DNA of 64,000 nt from Vibrio astriarenae (GCF_010587385.1 NZ_CP047475.1:3056327-3120326), one strand, 5' to 3'. Positions 9,244 through 19,489 are shown, counted from the stretch's first letter. Translations and numbers: made by a program. Notes: a model not told the origin generated them from the letters alone.

Positions 9244-9320
<77 letters not shown>

Positions 9321-9341
9321 ATGCCCTATCGGCGGAGTGGA

Positions 9342-9370
9342 ATAATACGGATATCACACAAGGTCGTCTA
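9342..9370 (-). promoter_or_regulatory. Sigma-70 promoter of the tRNA operon
   Basis: On the minus strand, -35 TAGACG (9365-9370) and -10 TATTAT (9342-9347) are separated by 17 bp. The -10 is followed by a GC-containing discriminator (CCACTCCGCC) of the kind found at stringently controlled stable-RNA promoters. The rest of the intergenic DNA up to 9632 shows a TATAAT-like box at 9499-9504 that could drive the cytochrome gene. Confidence 0.7.
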
Positions 9371-9632
9371 GTGTTTTTTTTAACTTTTTTTGCGTTTGAT
9401 GCCTTTTTCGTCAATCAAAGTGTGACGAGTACCTATTTTGGTCGTAAAAAACAGTGACAACACAGTTTCAATCGGTTTATTGCAACAAATTATCGGGATA
9501 TAATCACCTGATATTTACAATGATTTAACAGCTATATGCCTTTCTTTCTCGCAAAGCAGCGCATGGAAGCAGCCTACAACAATAAAAAGGTCGGCTTTGC
9601 CCGCCTCGGAACGTAAAGTGAGTTTATTGGAT

Positions 9633-10043
9633 ATGTCTCGTAAAATGATTAGTGCATTTTTTGCCACCCTAGCTTTTTCTAGCGCAGCGATGACTGCTAA
9701 CGTAAGCCAAGCAGAATACGATGCCATTGAACAGCGCATCCAACCCGTAGGTAATGTTTACCTTGCAGGCAGTGAGCCGGTGGTTGAAGAAGTTGCATCA
9801 GGGCCACGTGATGGTGCTACGGTGTACAGTATGTTCTGTACCGCCTGTCACGGCACTGGCGTTACTGGTGCGCCGAAAACGGGTGACGCGGGAGACTGGT
9901 CGCCACGTATCGCACAAGGTATGGACGTGTTAGCTGACCACGCCATCAATGGCTTTAATGCCATGCCACCGAAAGGCTCGTGTATGGATTGTTCTGATGA
10001 CGAGATCATTGCTGCGATTGAGCATATGATTGAAGGGATTTAG
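9633..10043 (+). CDS. Cytochrome c5 family protein
   Basis: This 136-residue monoheme c-type cytochrome has a signal peptide (about 1-27, ending VSQA). The heme-binding motif C-T-A-C-H is at 69-73 and the probable axial ligand is Met111 (N-A-M-P-P-K-G). Two further cysteines, Cys117 and Cys120, lie in the C-M-D-C-S-D-D-E motif characteristic of cytochrome c5, where they form a disulfide. It should shuttle electrons in the periplasm. The start is not settled: ATG 9633 gives a standard signal peptide, but GTG 9618, preceded by GGAA, would add five residues. A 7-bp tandem repeat array begins at the base after its stop codon. Confidence 0.9.
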   Translation: MSRKMISAFFATLAFSSAAMTANVSQAEYDAIEQRIQPVGNVYLAGSEPVVEEVASGPRDGATVYSMFCTACHGTGVTGAPKTGDAGDWSPRIAQGMDVLADHAINGFNAMPPKGSCMDCSDDEIIAAIEHMIEGI

Positions 10044-10099
10044 TTAAAGGTTAAAGGTTAAAGGTTAAAGGTTAAAGGTTAAAGGTTAAAGGTTAAAGG
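10044..10099. repeat. Heptanucleotide tandem array, 8 x TTAAAGG
   Basis: Eight perfect copies of TTAAAGG start at the first base after the TAG stop of the cytochrome c5 gene. Copy number can change without touching the protein. A second, differently spelled 7-bp array lies at 17705-17809 in the same kind of position. Confidence 0.95.
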
Positions 10100-10134
10100 G
10101 ATTGTTCTCGTTACTCGTTTCCGTGTCAAAAAAT

Positions 10135-10199
10135 CAGAATACAGAGGTGCTCGTGTTGGATCCTCTGTAGTCTGAAATCTAACTTCTTCTTTTACCTGT
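10135..10199. repeat. Dispersed imperfect palindromic repeat, copy 2
   Basis: GAATACAGAGG and CCTCTGTAGTC form an imperfect palindrome around GTGCTCGTGTTGG, followed by TTCTTCTTTTACCTG. It aligns with the element at 8506-8566. It lies between the 7-bp array and the 3' end of rep. Confidence 0.5.
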
Positions 10200-10204
10200 C
10201 CTTG

Positions 10205-12220
10205 CTACTTCTTGAACATCGAACGAAGATTGGCGATATGTGCTTGCCCTTTCGCCATACGCTCCTCCTGGGTCACTGGCTTTTTAACCACTTCCCACTC
10301 TACGTCATCGTGAGGCAACTCGTCTAAAAACCTGCTTTGGGTCGGTTTAATCAGTTCACCAAACTGGCGGCGCTCTTTACACATGGTAAAGGTCAGCTCT
10401 CGCTGGGCACGTGTAATGCCCACATACATCAGACGACGTTCCTCTTCGACATTGTCTTCATCAATACTGGTTTGGTGAGGCAAAATGCCCTCTTCTGTTC
10501 CCATGAGGTATACGTATGGAAACTCAAGACCTTTAGATGCATGCAGAGTCATCAACTGAACAGCATCACTGTCCTCTTCTTCTTCACCACGCTCCATCAT
10601 GTCGCGCAGTGTCAGGCGCTGAACCACCTCTTTGAGTGTCTTCTCTTCTTGGTCATAGTTGTCTCCTTCAAGGTCAGAGACTATCCAAGAGTAGAGATCA
10701 GAGACGTTTTTCATTCTCATCTCTGCCGCTTTAGGGCTACTTGACGTCTCGTAGAGCCAATCTTCATAGTTGATGTCACGCACCAATGAACGCACGGCTT
10801 CAACGGTATTACCGCGCTCGGCTTGGTCAGCCACAGCAACCAACCACTTGGTAAAGCGACGTAGGTTTTCCAAACCACGTCCCGATAAGGTTTGCTCCAG
10901 TCCCATCTCGAAGCTGCATTCAAACAGACTTTTGCCACGCATATTGGCATAGCTGCCGAGTTTCTCTAGCGTCACCGGTCCTATCTCACGGCGCGGCGTG
11001 TTAACGATGCGCAAAAATGCATTGTCATCATCCGGGTTCACCAATACGCGCAAATAAGCCATGATGTCTTTGATCTCTGCTCGTGCGAAGAAAGACGTAC
11101 CACCAGAAATTTTATATGGCACACGGTTTTGCATTAGAGATTTTTCAATCAAACGCGATTGGTGGTTGCCTCTATATAAGATGGCGTAATCACCGTAGTG
11201 AGTACGATTTAGAAACTTGTGAGCGATGATTTCACCCGTGATGCGCTCAGCTTCGTGCTCTTCATTTTTCGCATTCAACACTTTGAGCTTTTCACCATCT
11301 GGAATTTCCGAGAACAGTGACTTTTCGTAAACGTGTGGGTTGTTAGCAATAAGAATGTTCGCCGCGCGCAAGATTCGACTGGTCGAGCGATAGTTTTGCT
11401 CAAGTTTAATCAAACGTAAGCTTGGATAGTCCTCGCCAAGCAACACAAGGTTTTGCGGCTTTGCACCACGCCAAGAGTAGATCGACTGGTCATCATCACC
11501 AACGACGGTCAAACGCCCGCGTTCACCGACCAATAACTTCACCAACTCATACTGACTGGTATTGGTATCTTGGTATTCATCCACCAGCAGGTAACGGATG
11601 CGACTCTGCCAACGCTGGCGGACTTCTTCATTGCTGCGCAGCAGCAGTACTGGAAGCAGAATTAAGTCATCGAAATCAAGTGCGTTATAGGCCTTCATCT
11701 GCTTGTCGTACATTTCAAAACAGAAAGCAAACAACTGCTGCTGTTCACCTTGCGCACGTGCTATCGCCTGCTGTGGCGTCAGCATATCGTTCTTCCAGTT
11801 CGAAATTGTACTAAGAAGCTGTCTTAATAAATCTTTATCGCCGTCCAATTGCTTTTCTGTCAGCTCTTTGAGCAGCGCTAACTGATCTTGGTCATCAAAA
11901 AGGGAAAAGCTGGCCTTTAAACCCAAGTGTTTATACTCGCGCTTGATGAGGTTCAAACCCAAAGTATGGAATGTTGAGACCATCAAACCTTTTGATTCGG
12001 CTTTGCCCAGAGTTTGCCCTACACGCTCTTTCATCTCACGTGCCGCTTTATTTGTAAAAGTCACCGCCGCAATGTTTCTGGCTTTGTAGCCACACTGCTG
12101 AACTAAATAGGCAATCTTATTGGTGATCACACGCGTCTTGCCCGAGCCAGCACCAGCAAGCACGAGGCATGGACCAGAGACGTATTTCACTGCTTCATCT
12201 TGAGCTGGATTCAGTTTCAT
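10205..12220 (-). CDS. rep: ATP-dependent DNA helicase Rep
   Basis: This 671-residue superfamily-1A helicase aligns closely with E. coli Rep from the first residues ([11 protein letters not shown]). Visible motifs are Walker A G-A-G-S-G-K-T (23-29), motif Ia [12 protein letters not shown], motif [10 protein letters not shown], motif [16 protein letters not shown], motif IV Q-N-Y-R-S and motif VI V-G-I-T-R-A-Q. Rep moves 3'-5' on single-stranded DNA, travels with DnaB and clears proteins ahead of the fork. UvrD is the close paralogue, but the N-terminus and length (671 against about 720) fit Rep. It appears to be transcribed alone. Confidence 0.97.
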   Translation of the reverse strand: MKLNPAQDEAVKYVSGPCLVLAGAGSGKTRVITNKIAYLVQQCGYKARNIAAVTFTNKAAREMKERVGQTLGKAESKGLMVSTFHTLGLNLIKREYKHLGLKASFSLFDDQDQLALLKELTEKQLDGDKDLLRQLLSTISNWKNDMLTPQQAIARAQGEQQQLFAFCFEMYDKQMKAYNALDFDDLILLPVLLLRSNEEVRQRWQSRIRYLLVDEYQDTNTSQYELVKLLVGERGRLTVVGDDDQSIYSWRGAKPQNLVLLGEDYPSLRLIKLEQNYRSTSRILRAANILIANNPHVYEKSLFSEIPDGEKLKVLNAKNEEHEAERITGEIIAHKFLNRTHYGDYAILYRGNHQSRLIEKSLMQNRVPYKISGGTSFFARAEIKDIMAYLRVLVNPDDDNAFLRIVNTPRREIGPVTLEKLGSYANMRGKSLFECSFEMGLEQTLSGRGLENLRRFTKWLVAVADQAERGNTVEAVRSLVRDINYEDWLYETSSSPKAAEMRMKNVSDLYSWIVSDLEGDNYDQEEKTLKEVVQRLTLRDMMERGEEEEDSDAVQLMTLHASKGLEFPYVYLMGTEEGILPHQTSIDEDNVEEERRLMYVGITRAQRELTFTMCKERRQFGELIKPTQSRFLDELPHDDVEWEVVKKPVTQEERMAKGQAHIANLRSMFKK

Positions 12221-12466
12221 TAAGACTACTCTCTTTTACTAAGCAAACGGGTAAGGCGATTTTGGTGGGCAATGATATACCTAATCACTACTTTGATGCG
12301 AGCGACAGCGCATCTACTGCCGTGCTCAACAATCTACATTATAAATCGCCAATGGACTTTGAGGTTACTTTTGCTTACACCTGTTATAACCAAGTTACCA
12401 ACCGACAAGCAAAATGAATCTAAAGTAAAAATAACTTTTCATTGATTTTTACCATTGGTAACGATT

Positions 12467-12490
12467 TATAATGAATGAACGTTCATTCAC
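12467..12490 (+). promoter_or_regulatory. TetR operator and promoter of the efflux operon
   Basis: A perfect 18-bp palindrome, TGAATGAACGTTCATTCA (12472-12489), directly follows a -10 box TATAAT (12467-12472) and would cover the transcription start. TetR/AcrR-type repressors bind such sites, so the regulator encoded 12 bp downstream should repress its own operon. Confidence 0.85.
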
Positions 12491-12501
12491 TTGGAGGATT
12501 T

Positions 12502-13080
12502 ATGAGTAAGAAGGAATCCGATAAGCGACAACGAATCCTGGAATCGGCAGAGAAGCTCATTGCTGAAGTCGGCTTCCAAGGGCTCTCAATGAACCGACTG
12601 GCAAAAGATGCGGGCGTTGCGGCAGGTACCATCTACCGCTACTTCGAAGATAAGGATCACCTACTCGACGAAGTCAGAATTGATGTTATGCGCCGTGTGG
12701 CCACAGAAGTTCAGAAAGATCTTGATGAATCCACCGACGTCAAACAGCGATATCGACAAGCGTGGTTCAACATCTGGCATCTCGCTGAATCAAACGCATC
12801 ATCATTTAGCAGCCGACTACAGTACGACTCACTACCCTGCTCTGATTTCTACCGAAAGCGAAAGCAAGAGCTACAATTATTCTCCAAGGTCAATCAGATC
12901 TTTGATGATGGTAAGGAGCAAGGAATCTTTAAGCCGTTGGCGAATGAGATTCTCGCTGGGCTGACATTTGAGGCTTGCGCCACGATCTCGCGTAAAAACG
13001 CTATGGGCCTTTACGTGTTATCACCCCAAGATATTGAAGCTGCATTTAATGCCAGTTGGGATGCCATTATTAATCACTAA
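12502..13080 (+). CDS. vexR: TetR-family repressor of the RND efflux operon
   Basis: This 192-residue TetR/AcrR regulator has an N-terminal helix-turn-helix (about residues 26-46: L-S-M-N-R-L-A-K-D-A-G-V-A-A-G-T-I-Y-R-Y-F) and a divergent ligand-binding domain. GGAGG precedes ATG 12502, so the longer in-frame start is unnecessary. It is followed after 18 bp by the adaptor gene and then the pump gene, and preceded by a perfect palindromic operator. The arrangement matches vexRAB of V. cholerae, where VexAB exports bile salts and detergents; assignment of the symbol rests on gene order and family. Confidence 0.85.
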   Translation: MSKKESDKRQRILESAEKLIAEVGFQGLSMNRLAKDAGVAAGTIYRYFEDKDHLLDEVRIDVMRRVATEVQKDLDESTDVKQRYRQAWFNIWHLAESNASSFSSRLQYDSLPCSDFYRKRKQELQLFSKVNQIFDDGKEQGIFKPLANEILAGLTFEACATISRKNAMGLYVLSPQDIEAAFNASWDAIINH

Positions 13081-13098
13081 TTCGGAGTTCAGAACAGA

Positions 13099-14205
13099 AT
13101 GAAAAAGTGGACTTTCTTCATGTTGCTTATTGCCATCCTACTGTTTGGTAGCGTGATTGGCTTTAACATGTTCAAACAACAAAAAATCGCTGAATACATG
13201 GCCAACAGGCCAGAGCCAGAATTCCCAGTAACGGCCGTTAAAGTCGACGCTGTCGATTGGGTTCCTGTGATCGATGCGATTGGTTTTATCGAGCCAAACC
13301 AAGGTGTTACTGTGGCAAACGAAACCAGCGGTGTCATCAAGAAGATTCTGTTCGATTCAGGTAAACAAGTCGAAGAGAACCAGAAGCTGGTGCTACTGGA
13401 CTCGGAAGTCGAACAAGCAAACCTTAAGAGTTCACAAGCTCGCCTACCCGCGGCAAAAGCAAAGTATGAACGCTACCAAGGCCTATTCAAAAAAGGCTCT
13501 GTGTCGAAAGAAGCATTCGATGAGGCTGAGGCAACGTATTTCTCTCTTTTAGCTGACATCGATAGCCTTGAGGCGTCGATTGACCGCCGTGAAATCAAAG
13601 CGCCTTTCGCCGGTATCGTGGGTATTCGTAACGTCTATCTGGGTCAATACCTGCAGGCTGGTACGGATATTGTGCGTCTTGAAGATACGTCTGTGATGCG
13701 ACTGCGCTTTACCGTGCCGCAAACTGACATCTCTCGTATCCACATCGACCAAAGCATCGAAATCTTCGTTGATGCGTATCCAGAGAAAACCTTCCAAGGC
13801 TCTATTTCGGCGATCGAACCAGCAGTTAACGTACAAAGTGGTCTGATCCAAGTGCAAGCGGATATCCCAAACAGTGATGGTCTGCTGCGCTCTGGTATGT
13901 TTGCTCGCGCCCACATCATCCTGCCAAAAATCGTTGATCAGGTAACACTCCCGCAAACGGCGATTACCTTTACGCTTTATGGCGATAACGTCTATATCGT
14001 GAGTGAAGAAGACGGTGAAACCCGCGTTAAGCAACAGGTAATAAAAGTGGGTGAACGCACAGCCGATATTGCACACATTCTTGAAGGTGTGAAACCGGGT
14101 GACACCGTGGTCACTTCCGGTCAGGTGCGTTTGAGTAATGGCGCCAAAGTGAAGGTGGTTGAAAGCGATGCGACAACACCACCTGCTGAAACTCCGATGC
14201 TGTAA
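13099..14205 (+). CDS. vexA: RND efflux periplasmic adaptor
   Basis: A 368-residue membrane-fusion protein. An N-terminal hydrophobic segment (about 5-24) anchors or exports it. A split lipoyl domain follows (G-V-T-V-A-N-E-T-S-G-V-I ... I-K-A-P-F-A-G-I-V-G-I-R), with an alpha-helical hairpin (about 95-155) between its halves and beta-barrel and membrane-proximal domains at the C-terminus. It links the inner-membrane pump encoded 11 bp downstream to a TolC-type channel, which is not in this window. The tail is short and Pro/Thr-rich. Confidence 0.9.
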   Translation: MKKWTFFMLLIAILLFGSVIGFNMFKQQKIAEYMANRPEPEFPVTAVKVDAVDWVPVIDAIGFIEPNQGVTVANETSGVIKKILFDSGKQVEENQKLVLLDSEVEQANLKSSQARLPAAKAKYERYQGLFKKGSVSKEAFDEAEATYFSLLADIDSLEASIDRREIKAPFAGIVGIRNVYLGQYLQAGTDIVRLEDTSVMRLRFTVPQTDISRIHIDQSIEIFVDAYPEKTFQGSISAIEPAVNVQSGLIQVQADIPNSDGLLRSGMFARAHIILPKIVDQVTLPQTAITFTLYGDNVYIVSEEDGETRVKQQVIKVGERTADIAHILEGVKPGDTVVTSGQVRLSNGAKVKVVESDATTPPAETPML

Positions 14206-14216
14206 GCGAGGCGACT

Positions 14217-17200
14217 ATGCGTTTTACTGATGTTTTTATTAAACGTCCGGTACTCGCCGTATCGATCAGCTTCTTGATCGCACTGCTTGGTATGCAAGCA
14301 ATGTTCAAGATGCAGGTTCGCGAGTACCCTGACATGACCAACACGGTAGTTACGGTGACAACCAGTTACTACGGTGCGTCCGCTGACCTTATCCAAGGTT
14401 TTATCACTCAGCCGCTCGAGCAAGCTATCGCTCAGGCTGACAACATTGACTACATGACGTCATCGTCGGTGCTGGGTACGTCAACCATTACCGTCAACAT
14501 GAAGCTCAATACCGACCCGAATGCGGCATTGTCAGACATATTGGCAAAAACCAACTCGGTTCGCTCCCAGCTGCCAAGTGAGGCTGAGGATCCAACGGTA
14601 ACCATGTCTACCGGGTCAACGACCGCGGTGCTGTATATCGGCTTTACCAGTGATGAGTTGTCCTCAAGTCAGATTACCGACTACCTAGAGCGCGTAATCA
14701 ACCCGCAGCTGTTTACGGTGAACGGTGTGTCTAAAGTTGATTTGTATGGTGGTATGAAATACGCGCTGCGCGTATGGCTTGATCCTGCAAAAATGGCGGC
14801 GCTCGACCTAACGGCGACTGACGTGATGGGCGTGCTCAACGCCAACAACTATCAATCTGCAACTGGTCAAGCAGTCGGCGAGTTTGTGCTATATAACGGC
14901 TCGGCAGATACCCAGGTGTCTAACGTTGCTGAACTGGAAAACCTCGTGGTGGGCTCGATTAACGGTAACATCATCCGCTTGGTGGATATTGCAAAAGTGA
15001 CGCTTGAGAAGAGTCATGATGTTTACCGTGCAAGTGCCAACGGACAAGAAGCCGTCGTTGCTGCCATCAACGCCGCACCGAGTGCTAACCCGATCAACAT
15101 CGCCGCTGATGTCTTGGACTTATTGCCTCAACTAGAGCGCAATCTGCCAAGCAATATCAGCATGAACGTCATGTATGACTCGACCGTCGCGATCAACGAA
15201 TCCATCAATGAGGTTATCAAAACCATCGTTGAGGCAGCGATTATCGTATTGGTGGTCATCACCCTGTTCCTTGGCTCATTCCGTGCGGTTCTTATCCCTA
15301 TCGTGACTATTCCTCTCTCTTTGATTGGTGTAGCAATGGTGATGCAAGCGATGGGTTTCTCATGGAACTTGATGACCCTTCTGGCGATGGTATTGGCGAT
15401 TGGTTTGGTGGTCGATGACGCCATCGTTGTCCTAGAGAACGTTGACCGTCATATCAAGCTTGGAGAATCACCATTTCGCGCAGCCATTATCGGTACGCGA
15501 GAAATCGCCGTGCCGGTTATCGCGATGACTTTGACCCTAGGCGCGGTATACGCACCGATTGCATTAATGGGTGGTATTACAGGCTCCCTATTTAAAGAGT
15601 TTGCATTAACGCTTGCGGGGGCGGTATTTGTCTCGGGTATCGTGGCATTGACGCTATCACCAATGATGTGTTCAAAGATGCTTAAGGCCAACGAGAAGCC
15701 GAGCAAGTTTGAGCAGAAGGTTCATAGCGTGCTTGACCGCATGACCGAGCGGTACGCCAACATGCTTAAGGCTGTCATGTTGCACCGCCCTGTCATCATT
15801 GGCTTTGCGATCATCGTGTTTGCAACACTTCCAATGCTATTCAAGTTCATCCCAAGTGAGCTTGCACCAGCTGAGGATAAAGGCGTGGTGATGTTGATGG
15901 GTACTGCACCATCCAATGCCAATCTCGACTTTATGCAAAACACCATGAATGACGTCAATGAAATCCTCTCTGATCAGCCAGAGGTTGCGTTTGCTCAGGT
16001 GTTTACTGGTGTGCCTAACTCTAACCAAGCGTTTGGTATTGCCTCTATGGTTCCTTGGAGTCAGCGTGAAGCTAGCCAGTCTGAAGTAGCAAACCGTGTC
16101 AGTGGCTTAGTGGCGAATGTACCTGGCATGGCGGTGACAGCATTCCAGATGCCTGAGCTTCCGGGTGCCGGTTCTGGTCTACCGATTCAGTTTGTTATCA
16201 CCACGCCAAGTAGCTTCGAGAGTCTATTTACTATCGCCAGCGATATTCTTGCGGAAGTGACGGCAAGCCCACTGTTTGTCTACACCGACCTGGACCTGAA
16301 CTACGACTCGGCAACGATGAAAATCAGTATCGATAAAGACAAAGCCGGTGCTTACGGTGTGTCTATGCAAGATATTGGTATCACACTGAGTACCATGATG
16401 GCGGATGGTTACGTTAACCGTATCGACTTGGATGGTCGCTCGTATGAGGTGATCCCACAAGTTGAGCGTAAGTGGCGTCTGAACCCTGAGTCGATGAATC
16501 AATACTATGTGCGTGCTGCCAATAGCAATGCTATCCCACTCGGTAGTCTGATTACGATTGATGTGGTGGCCGAGCCTCGCTCACTGCCTCACTTCAACCA
16601 GCTCAACTCGGCGACTATTGGTGCAGTAAATAGCCCGGGCGTGGCTATGGGTGATGCCATCAATTGGTTCGAGGACATTGCGCAGAGCAAGCTGCCAAGT
16701 GGCTATAACCACGACTATATGGGTGAGGCTCGTCAATATGTGACAGAAGGTAGTGCACTCTACGCCACCTTTGGTTTGGCACTGGCGATCATCTTCTTGG
16801 TATTGGCGATTCAGTTTGAATCGATCAAAGACCCGGTGGTGATTATGGTCTCCGTACCACTCGCTATTTGTGGTGCCTTGATTGCCCTGGCCTGGGGCGC
16901 TGCCACCATGAACATCTACTCGCAGGTAGGTTTGATCACCCTCGTGGGGCTTATCACCAAGCACGGTATCTTGATCTGTGAGGTTGCCAAAGAAGAGCAG
17001 CTACACAACAAGCTATCGAAGATGGATGCAGTAATGGAAGCGGCGAAAGTGCGTCTTCGTCCAATCTTGATGACGACGGCCGCAATGATTGCCGGTCTGA
17101 TTCCACTGATGTACGCAACCGGTGCCGGTGCTGCGCAGCGCTTTAGTATTGGTATTGTTATCGTTGCTGGCCTCGCAATTGGTACGCTCTTTACCTTGTT

Positions 17201-17339
17201 CGTTCTGCCAGTGATTTACAGCTACCTCGCGGAACAACACAAACCGCTACCGGTATTCGTTGAGGACAAAGACCTGGACAAACTGGCGCGTGTTGATGAG
17301 TGCAAAGCCGCCCATCGAGAGTTAGCAGAGAAGAGCTAA
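14217..17339 (+). CDS. vexB: RND multidrug efflux pump
   Basis: This 1,040-residue hydrophobe/amphiphile efflux transporter of the inner membrane has TM1 at about 11-29, a large periplasmic loop, TM2-TM6, a second large loop and TM8-TM12. TM4 carries the proton-relay pair in G-L-V-V-D-D-A-I-V-V-L-E-N (about residues 395-407). The C-terminal half has the conserved G-L-I-T-K-H-G-I-L segment. It exchanges protons for drugs, detergents or bile salts and works as a trimer with the adaptor encoded just upstream. By gene order it corresponds to VexB of V. cholerae; relatives MexB, MdtB and others cannot be excluded from sequence alone. Confidence 0.88.
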   Translation: MRFTDVFIKRPVLAVSISFLIALLGMQAMFKMQVREYPDMTNTVVTVTTSYYGASADLIQGFITQPLEQAIAQADNIDYMTSSSVLGTSTITVNMKLNTDPNAALSDILAKTNSVRSQLPSEAEDPTVTMSTGSTTAVLYIGFTSDELSSSQITDYLERVINPQLFTVNGVSKVDLYGGMKYALRVWLDPAKMAALDLTATDVMGVLNANNYQSATGQAVGEFVLYNGSADTQVSNVAELENLVVGSINGNIIRLVDIAKVTLEKSHDVYRASANGQEAVVAAINAAPSANPINIAADVLDLLPQLERNLPSNISMNVMYDSTVAINESINEVIKTIVEAAIIVLVVITLFLGSFRAVLIPIVTIPLSLIGVAMVMQAMGFSWNLMTLLAMVLAIGLVVDDAIVVLENVDRHIKLGESPFRAAIIGTREIAVPVIAMTLTLGAVYAPIALMGGITGSLFKEFALTLAGAVFVSGIVALTLSPMMCSKMLKANEKPSKFEQKVHSVLDRMTERYANMLKAVMLHRPVIIGFAIIVFATLPMLFKFIPSELAPAEDKGVVMLMGTAPSNANLDFMQNTMNDVNEILSDQPEVAFAQVFTGVPNSNQAFGIASMVPWSQREASQSEVANRVSGLVANVPGMAVTAFQMPELPGAGSGLPIQFVITTPSSFESLFTIASDILAEVTASPLFVYTDLDLNYDSATMKISIDKDKAGAYGVSMQDIGITLSTMMADGYVNRIDLDGRSYEVIPQVERKWRLNPESMNQYYVRAANSNAIPLGSLITIDVVAEPRSLPHFNQLNSATIGAVNSPGVAMGDAINWFEDIAQSKLPSGYNHDYMGEARQYVTEGSALYATFGLALAIIFLVLAIQFESIKDPVVIMVSVPLAICGALIALAWGAATMNIYSQVGLITLVGLITKHGILICEVAKEEQLHNKLSKMDAVMEAAKVRLRPILMTTAAMIAGLIPLMYATGAGAAQRFSIGIVIVAGLAIGTLFTLFVLPVIYSYLAEQHKPLPVFVEDKDLDKLARVDECKAAHRELAEKS

Positions 17340-17355
17340 ACAAGCGCTAATCGAC

Positions 17356-17382
17356 AAAAGGCCACGAAAGTGGTCTTTTTTT
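17356..17382 (+). terminator. Terminator of the efflux operon
   Basis: An AAAGGCCAC/GTGGTCTTT hairpin with a GAAA loop and T-run, about 20 bp after the pump stop codon. Confidence 0.85.
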
Positions 17383-17453
17383 CGCCCTGATATGGCGACA
17401 ACTTCGTAGTGATTACATAGAATGTGAACAAATTGATAGGAGTTTGATTCATC

Positions 17454-17705
17454 ATGTTTGATCCAAAGAAACTAGAGCAAGTTGCAAAGCAAATTCATGA
17501 CTCTATGCCACAACCAGTGAAAGACCTAGGTGCAGACGTAGACCAAAAAGTTCGCCAAGTTATCCAAGGCCAACTCAATAAGCTAGATGTTGTTAGCCGC
17601 GAAGAGTTTGATGTGCAAACACAAGTTCTATTACGCACACGTCAAAAGCTGACAGAAATGGAGCAAAAGTTGGCAGATTTAGAAGCTAAGATCGCTGATA
17701 AGTAA
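17454..17705 (+). CDS. ubiK: Ubiquinone biosynthesis accessory factor UbiK
   Basis: An 83-residue protein of the UbiK/YqiC (BMFP) family. The N-terminal amphipathic helix ([14 protein letters not shown]) binds membranes, and the C-terminal coiled coil (about 48-83, with the [17 protein letters not shown] motif) drives oligomerisation. UbiK works with UbiJ, also encoded here (35813-36418), as an accessory of the aerobic ubiquinone-synthesis complex. It is a single gene. The last base of its TAA stop is the first base of a 15-copy 7-bp tandem array. Confidence 0.93.
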   Translation: MFDPKKLEQVAKQIHDSMPQPVKDLGADVDQKVRQVIQGQLNKLDVVSREEFDVQTQVLLRTRQKLTEMEQKLADLEAKIADK

Positions 17706-17809
17706 AGGCTCAAGGCTCAAGGCTCAAGGCTCAAGGCTCAAGGCTCAAGGCTCAAGGCTCAAGGCTCAAGGCTCAAGGCTCAAGGCTCAAGGCTCAAGGC
17801 TCAAGGCTC
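17705..17809. repeat. Heptanucleotide tandem array, 15 x AAGGCTC
   Basis: Fifteen perfect AAGGCTC units, followed by a partial AAGGCC, overlap the ubiK stop codon by one base. The array lies between ubiK and a bidirectional terminator, so it would be transcribed in the ubiK 3' UTR. Confidence 0.97.
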
Positions 17810-17823
17810 AAGGCCAGAATTGA

Positions 17824-17852
17824 AAAAGCTTGCCAGGTTGGCAAGCTTTTTT
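17824..17852. terminator. Bidirectional terminator between ubiK and ilvC
   Basis: A perfect 12-bp stem AAAAGCTTGCCA/TGGCAAGCTTTT with a 3-nt loop; T-runs on both strands serve the convergent ubiK and ilvC. Confidence 0.9.
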
Positions 17853-17883
17853 GTTAGGTGTGTTTCTATTGTGTGCTAATTAA

Positions 17884-19368
17884 TTAGCCACCAACAGCGA
17901 TGTGCTTCATGTCTGTCATGTAACCACGTAGCTCTTCACCGATGTACTCAACTGGGTGGTTGCGGATAGCATCGTTAACTTCGATTAGGCGCTGGTTATC
18001 GACTTGGTTAGAAGACTCACCTAGACCTTTACCAATGACATCTGTGTTCACCGATGGCATGAACTTTTCACGTAGTAGTGGTGTTGCTACGTTCGCAAAT
18101 AGGTAGTTACCGTACTCTGCTGTATCGGAGATAACCACATTCATCTCGTACAGGCGCTTACGTGCAACTGTGTTTGCGATTAGCGGTAGTTCGTGTAGTG
18201 ACTCGTAATAAGCCGACTCGTCGATGATACCAGAAGCTGTCATTGCTTCAAATGCTAGCTCAACACCAGCACGAACCATAGCAACCATCAAGATACCGTT
18301 GTCGAAGTACTCTTGTTCAGCGATTTCAAGATCACTCGATGGGTAGTTTTCAAACGCTGTTTCTGCCGTCTCTGCGCGCCAGCCTAGTAGATTTTTGTCA
18401 TCATTTGCCCAGTCAGCCATCATCGTACTTGAAAACTCACCTTCGATGATGTCATCCATGTGCTTGTTGTAAAGCGGACGCATCAGTTCTTTCAACTCTT
18501 CTGAAAGCTCAAATGCACGGATTTTCGCTGGGTTAGATAGGCGGTCCATCATGTGGGTGATACCACCAAACTTCAGTGCTTCTGTAATTGTTTCCCAACC
18601 AAATTGAAGTAGTTTACCTGCGTAGCTTGGGTCGATACCGTCAGCAATCATCTTCTCGTAGCACACGATTGAGCCAGCTTGAAGCATGCCACAAAGGATT
18701 GTCTGCTCACCCATAAGGTCAGATTTTACCTCAGCGACGAATGAAGACTCTAGACAACCTGCACGGTGACCACCGGTTGCCGCTGCCCATGCCTTAGCGA
18801 TATCCCAACCTTCGCCTTTCGGATCGTTCTCTGGGTGAACGGCAATCAGAGTTGGAACACCAAAGCCGCGCTTATACTCTTCACGAACCTCAGTACCAGG
18901 ACACTTAGGAGCCACCATCACAACGGTGATGTCAGGGCGAATTTGCATACCCTCTTCAACAATGTTGAAACCGTGTGAGTAACCCAATGCCGCACCTTCT
19001 TTCATTAGTGGCATTACCGTTTCTACAACGTTAGTGTGCTGCTTATCCGGAGTTAGGTTTACCACTAGGTCAGCTTCAGGGATGAGCGTCTCGTATGCGC
19101 CCACATTGAAGCCGTTCTCTTTTGCGTTTTTGTATGATTGACGCTGCTCATCAATCGCTGCTTGGCGAAGTGCGTATGACACGTCCAGACCAGAATCACG
19201 CATGTTTAGACCTTGGTTAAGGCCTTGTGCGCCACAGCCCACGATGACTATTTTCTTACCTTTTAGGAAATCTGCTTCTGTTGCAAATTCTTCACGATCC
19301 ATAAAACGACAGCGACCTAGTTGGTCCAATTGTTGGCGTAGGTTTAGGGTATTGAAATAGTTAGCCAT
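17884..19368 (-). CDS. ilvC: Ketol-acid reductoisomerase, class II
   Basis: The 494-residue length is typical of the long class II enzyme of enteric bacteria and vibrios. The Rossmann motif V-G-C-G-A-Q-G (43-49) binds NADPH. Two repeated C-terminal knotted domains contain the metal-binding acidic residues (for example [12 protein letters not shown]). IlvC converts acetolactate or acetohydroxybutyrate to the dihydroxy acid in valine and isoleucine synthesis. It diverges from ilvY, and the two tandem IlvY boxes in the gap indicate induction by acetohydroxy-acid substrates. Confidence 0.98.
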   Translation of the reverse strand: MANYFNTLNLRQQLDQLGRCRFMDREEFATEADFLKGKKIVIVGCGAQGLNQGLNMRDSGLDVSYALRQAAIDEQRQSYKNAKENGFNVGAYETLIPEADLVVNLTPDKQHTNVVETVMPLMKEGAALGYSHGFNIVEEGMQIRPDITVVMVAPKCPGTEVREEYKRGFGVPTLIAVHPENDPKGEGWDIAKAWAAATGGHRAGCLESSFVAEVKSDLMGEQTILCGMLQAGSIVCYEKMIADGIDPSYAGKLLQFGWETITEALKFGGITHMMDRLSNPAKIRAFELSEELKELMRPLYNKHMDDIIEGEFSSTMMADWANDDKNLLGWRAETAETAFENYPSSDLEIAEQEYFDNGILMVAMVRAGVELAFEAMTASGIIDESAYYESLHELPLIANTVARKRLYEMNVVISDTAEYGNYLFANVATPLLREKFMPSVNTDVIGKGLGESSNQVDNQRLIEVNDAIRNHPVEYIGEELRGYMTDMKHIAVGG

Positions 19369-19489
19369 GAGGGCTTCTCCTTACAGTGAATTCATCCATC
19401 AAACTTGGTTGAGGTCAGCATCTTTGCTGAATGATTCCATACTAAATCAGGCATTTGATTGCTTAAAGTGATATATTCACAACTTGTCG

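Noticed and set aside
10044..17809. The two 7-bp arrays as CRISPR-like repeats
   Set aside because: Units are contiguous with no spacers and no cas genes are present.
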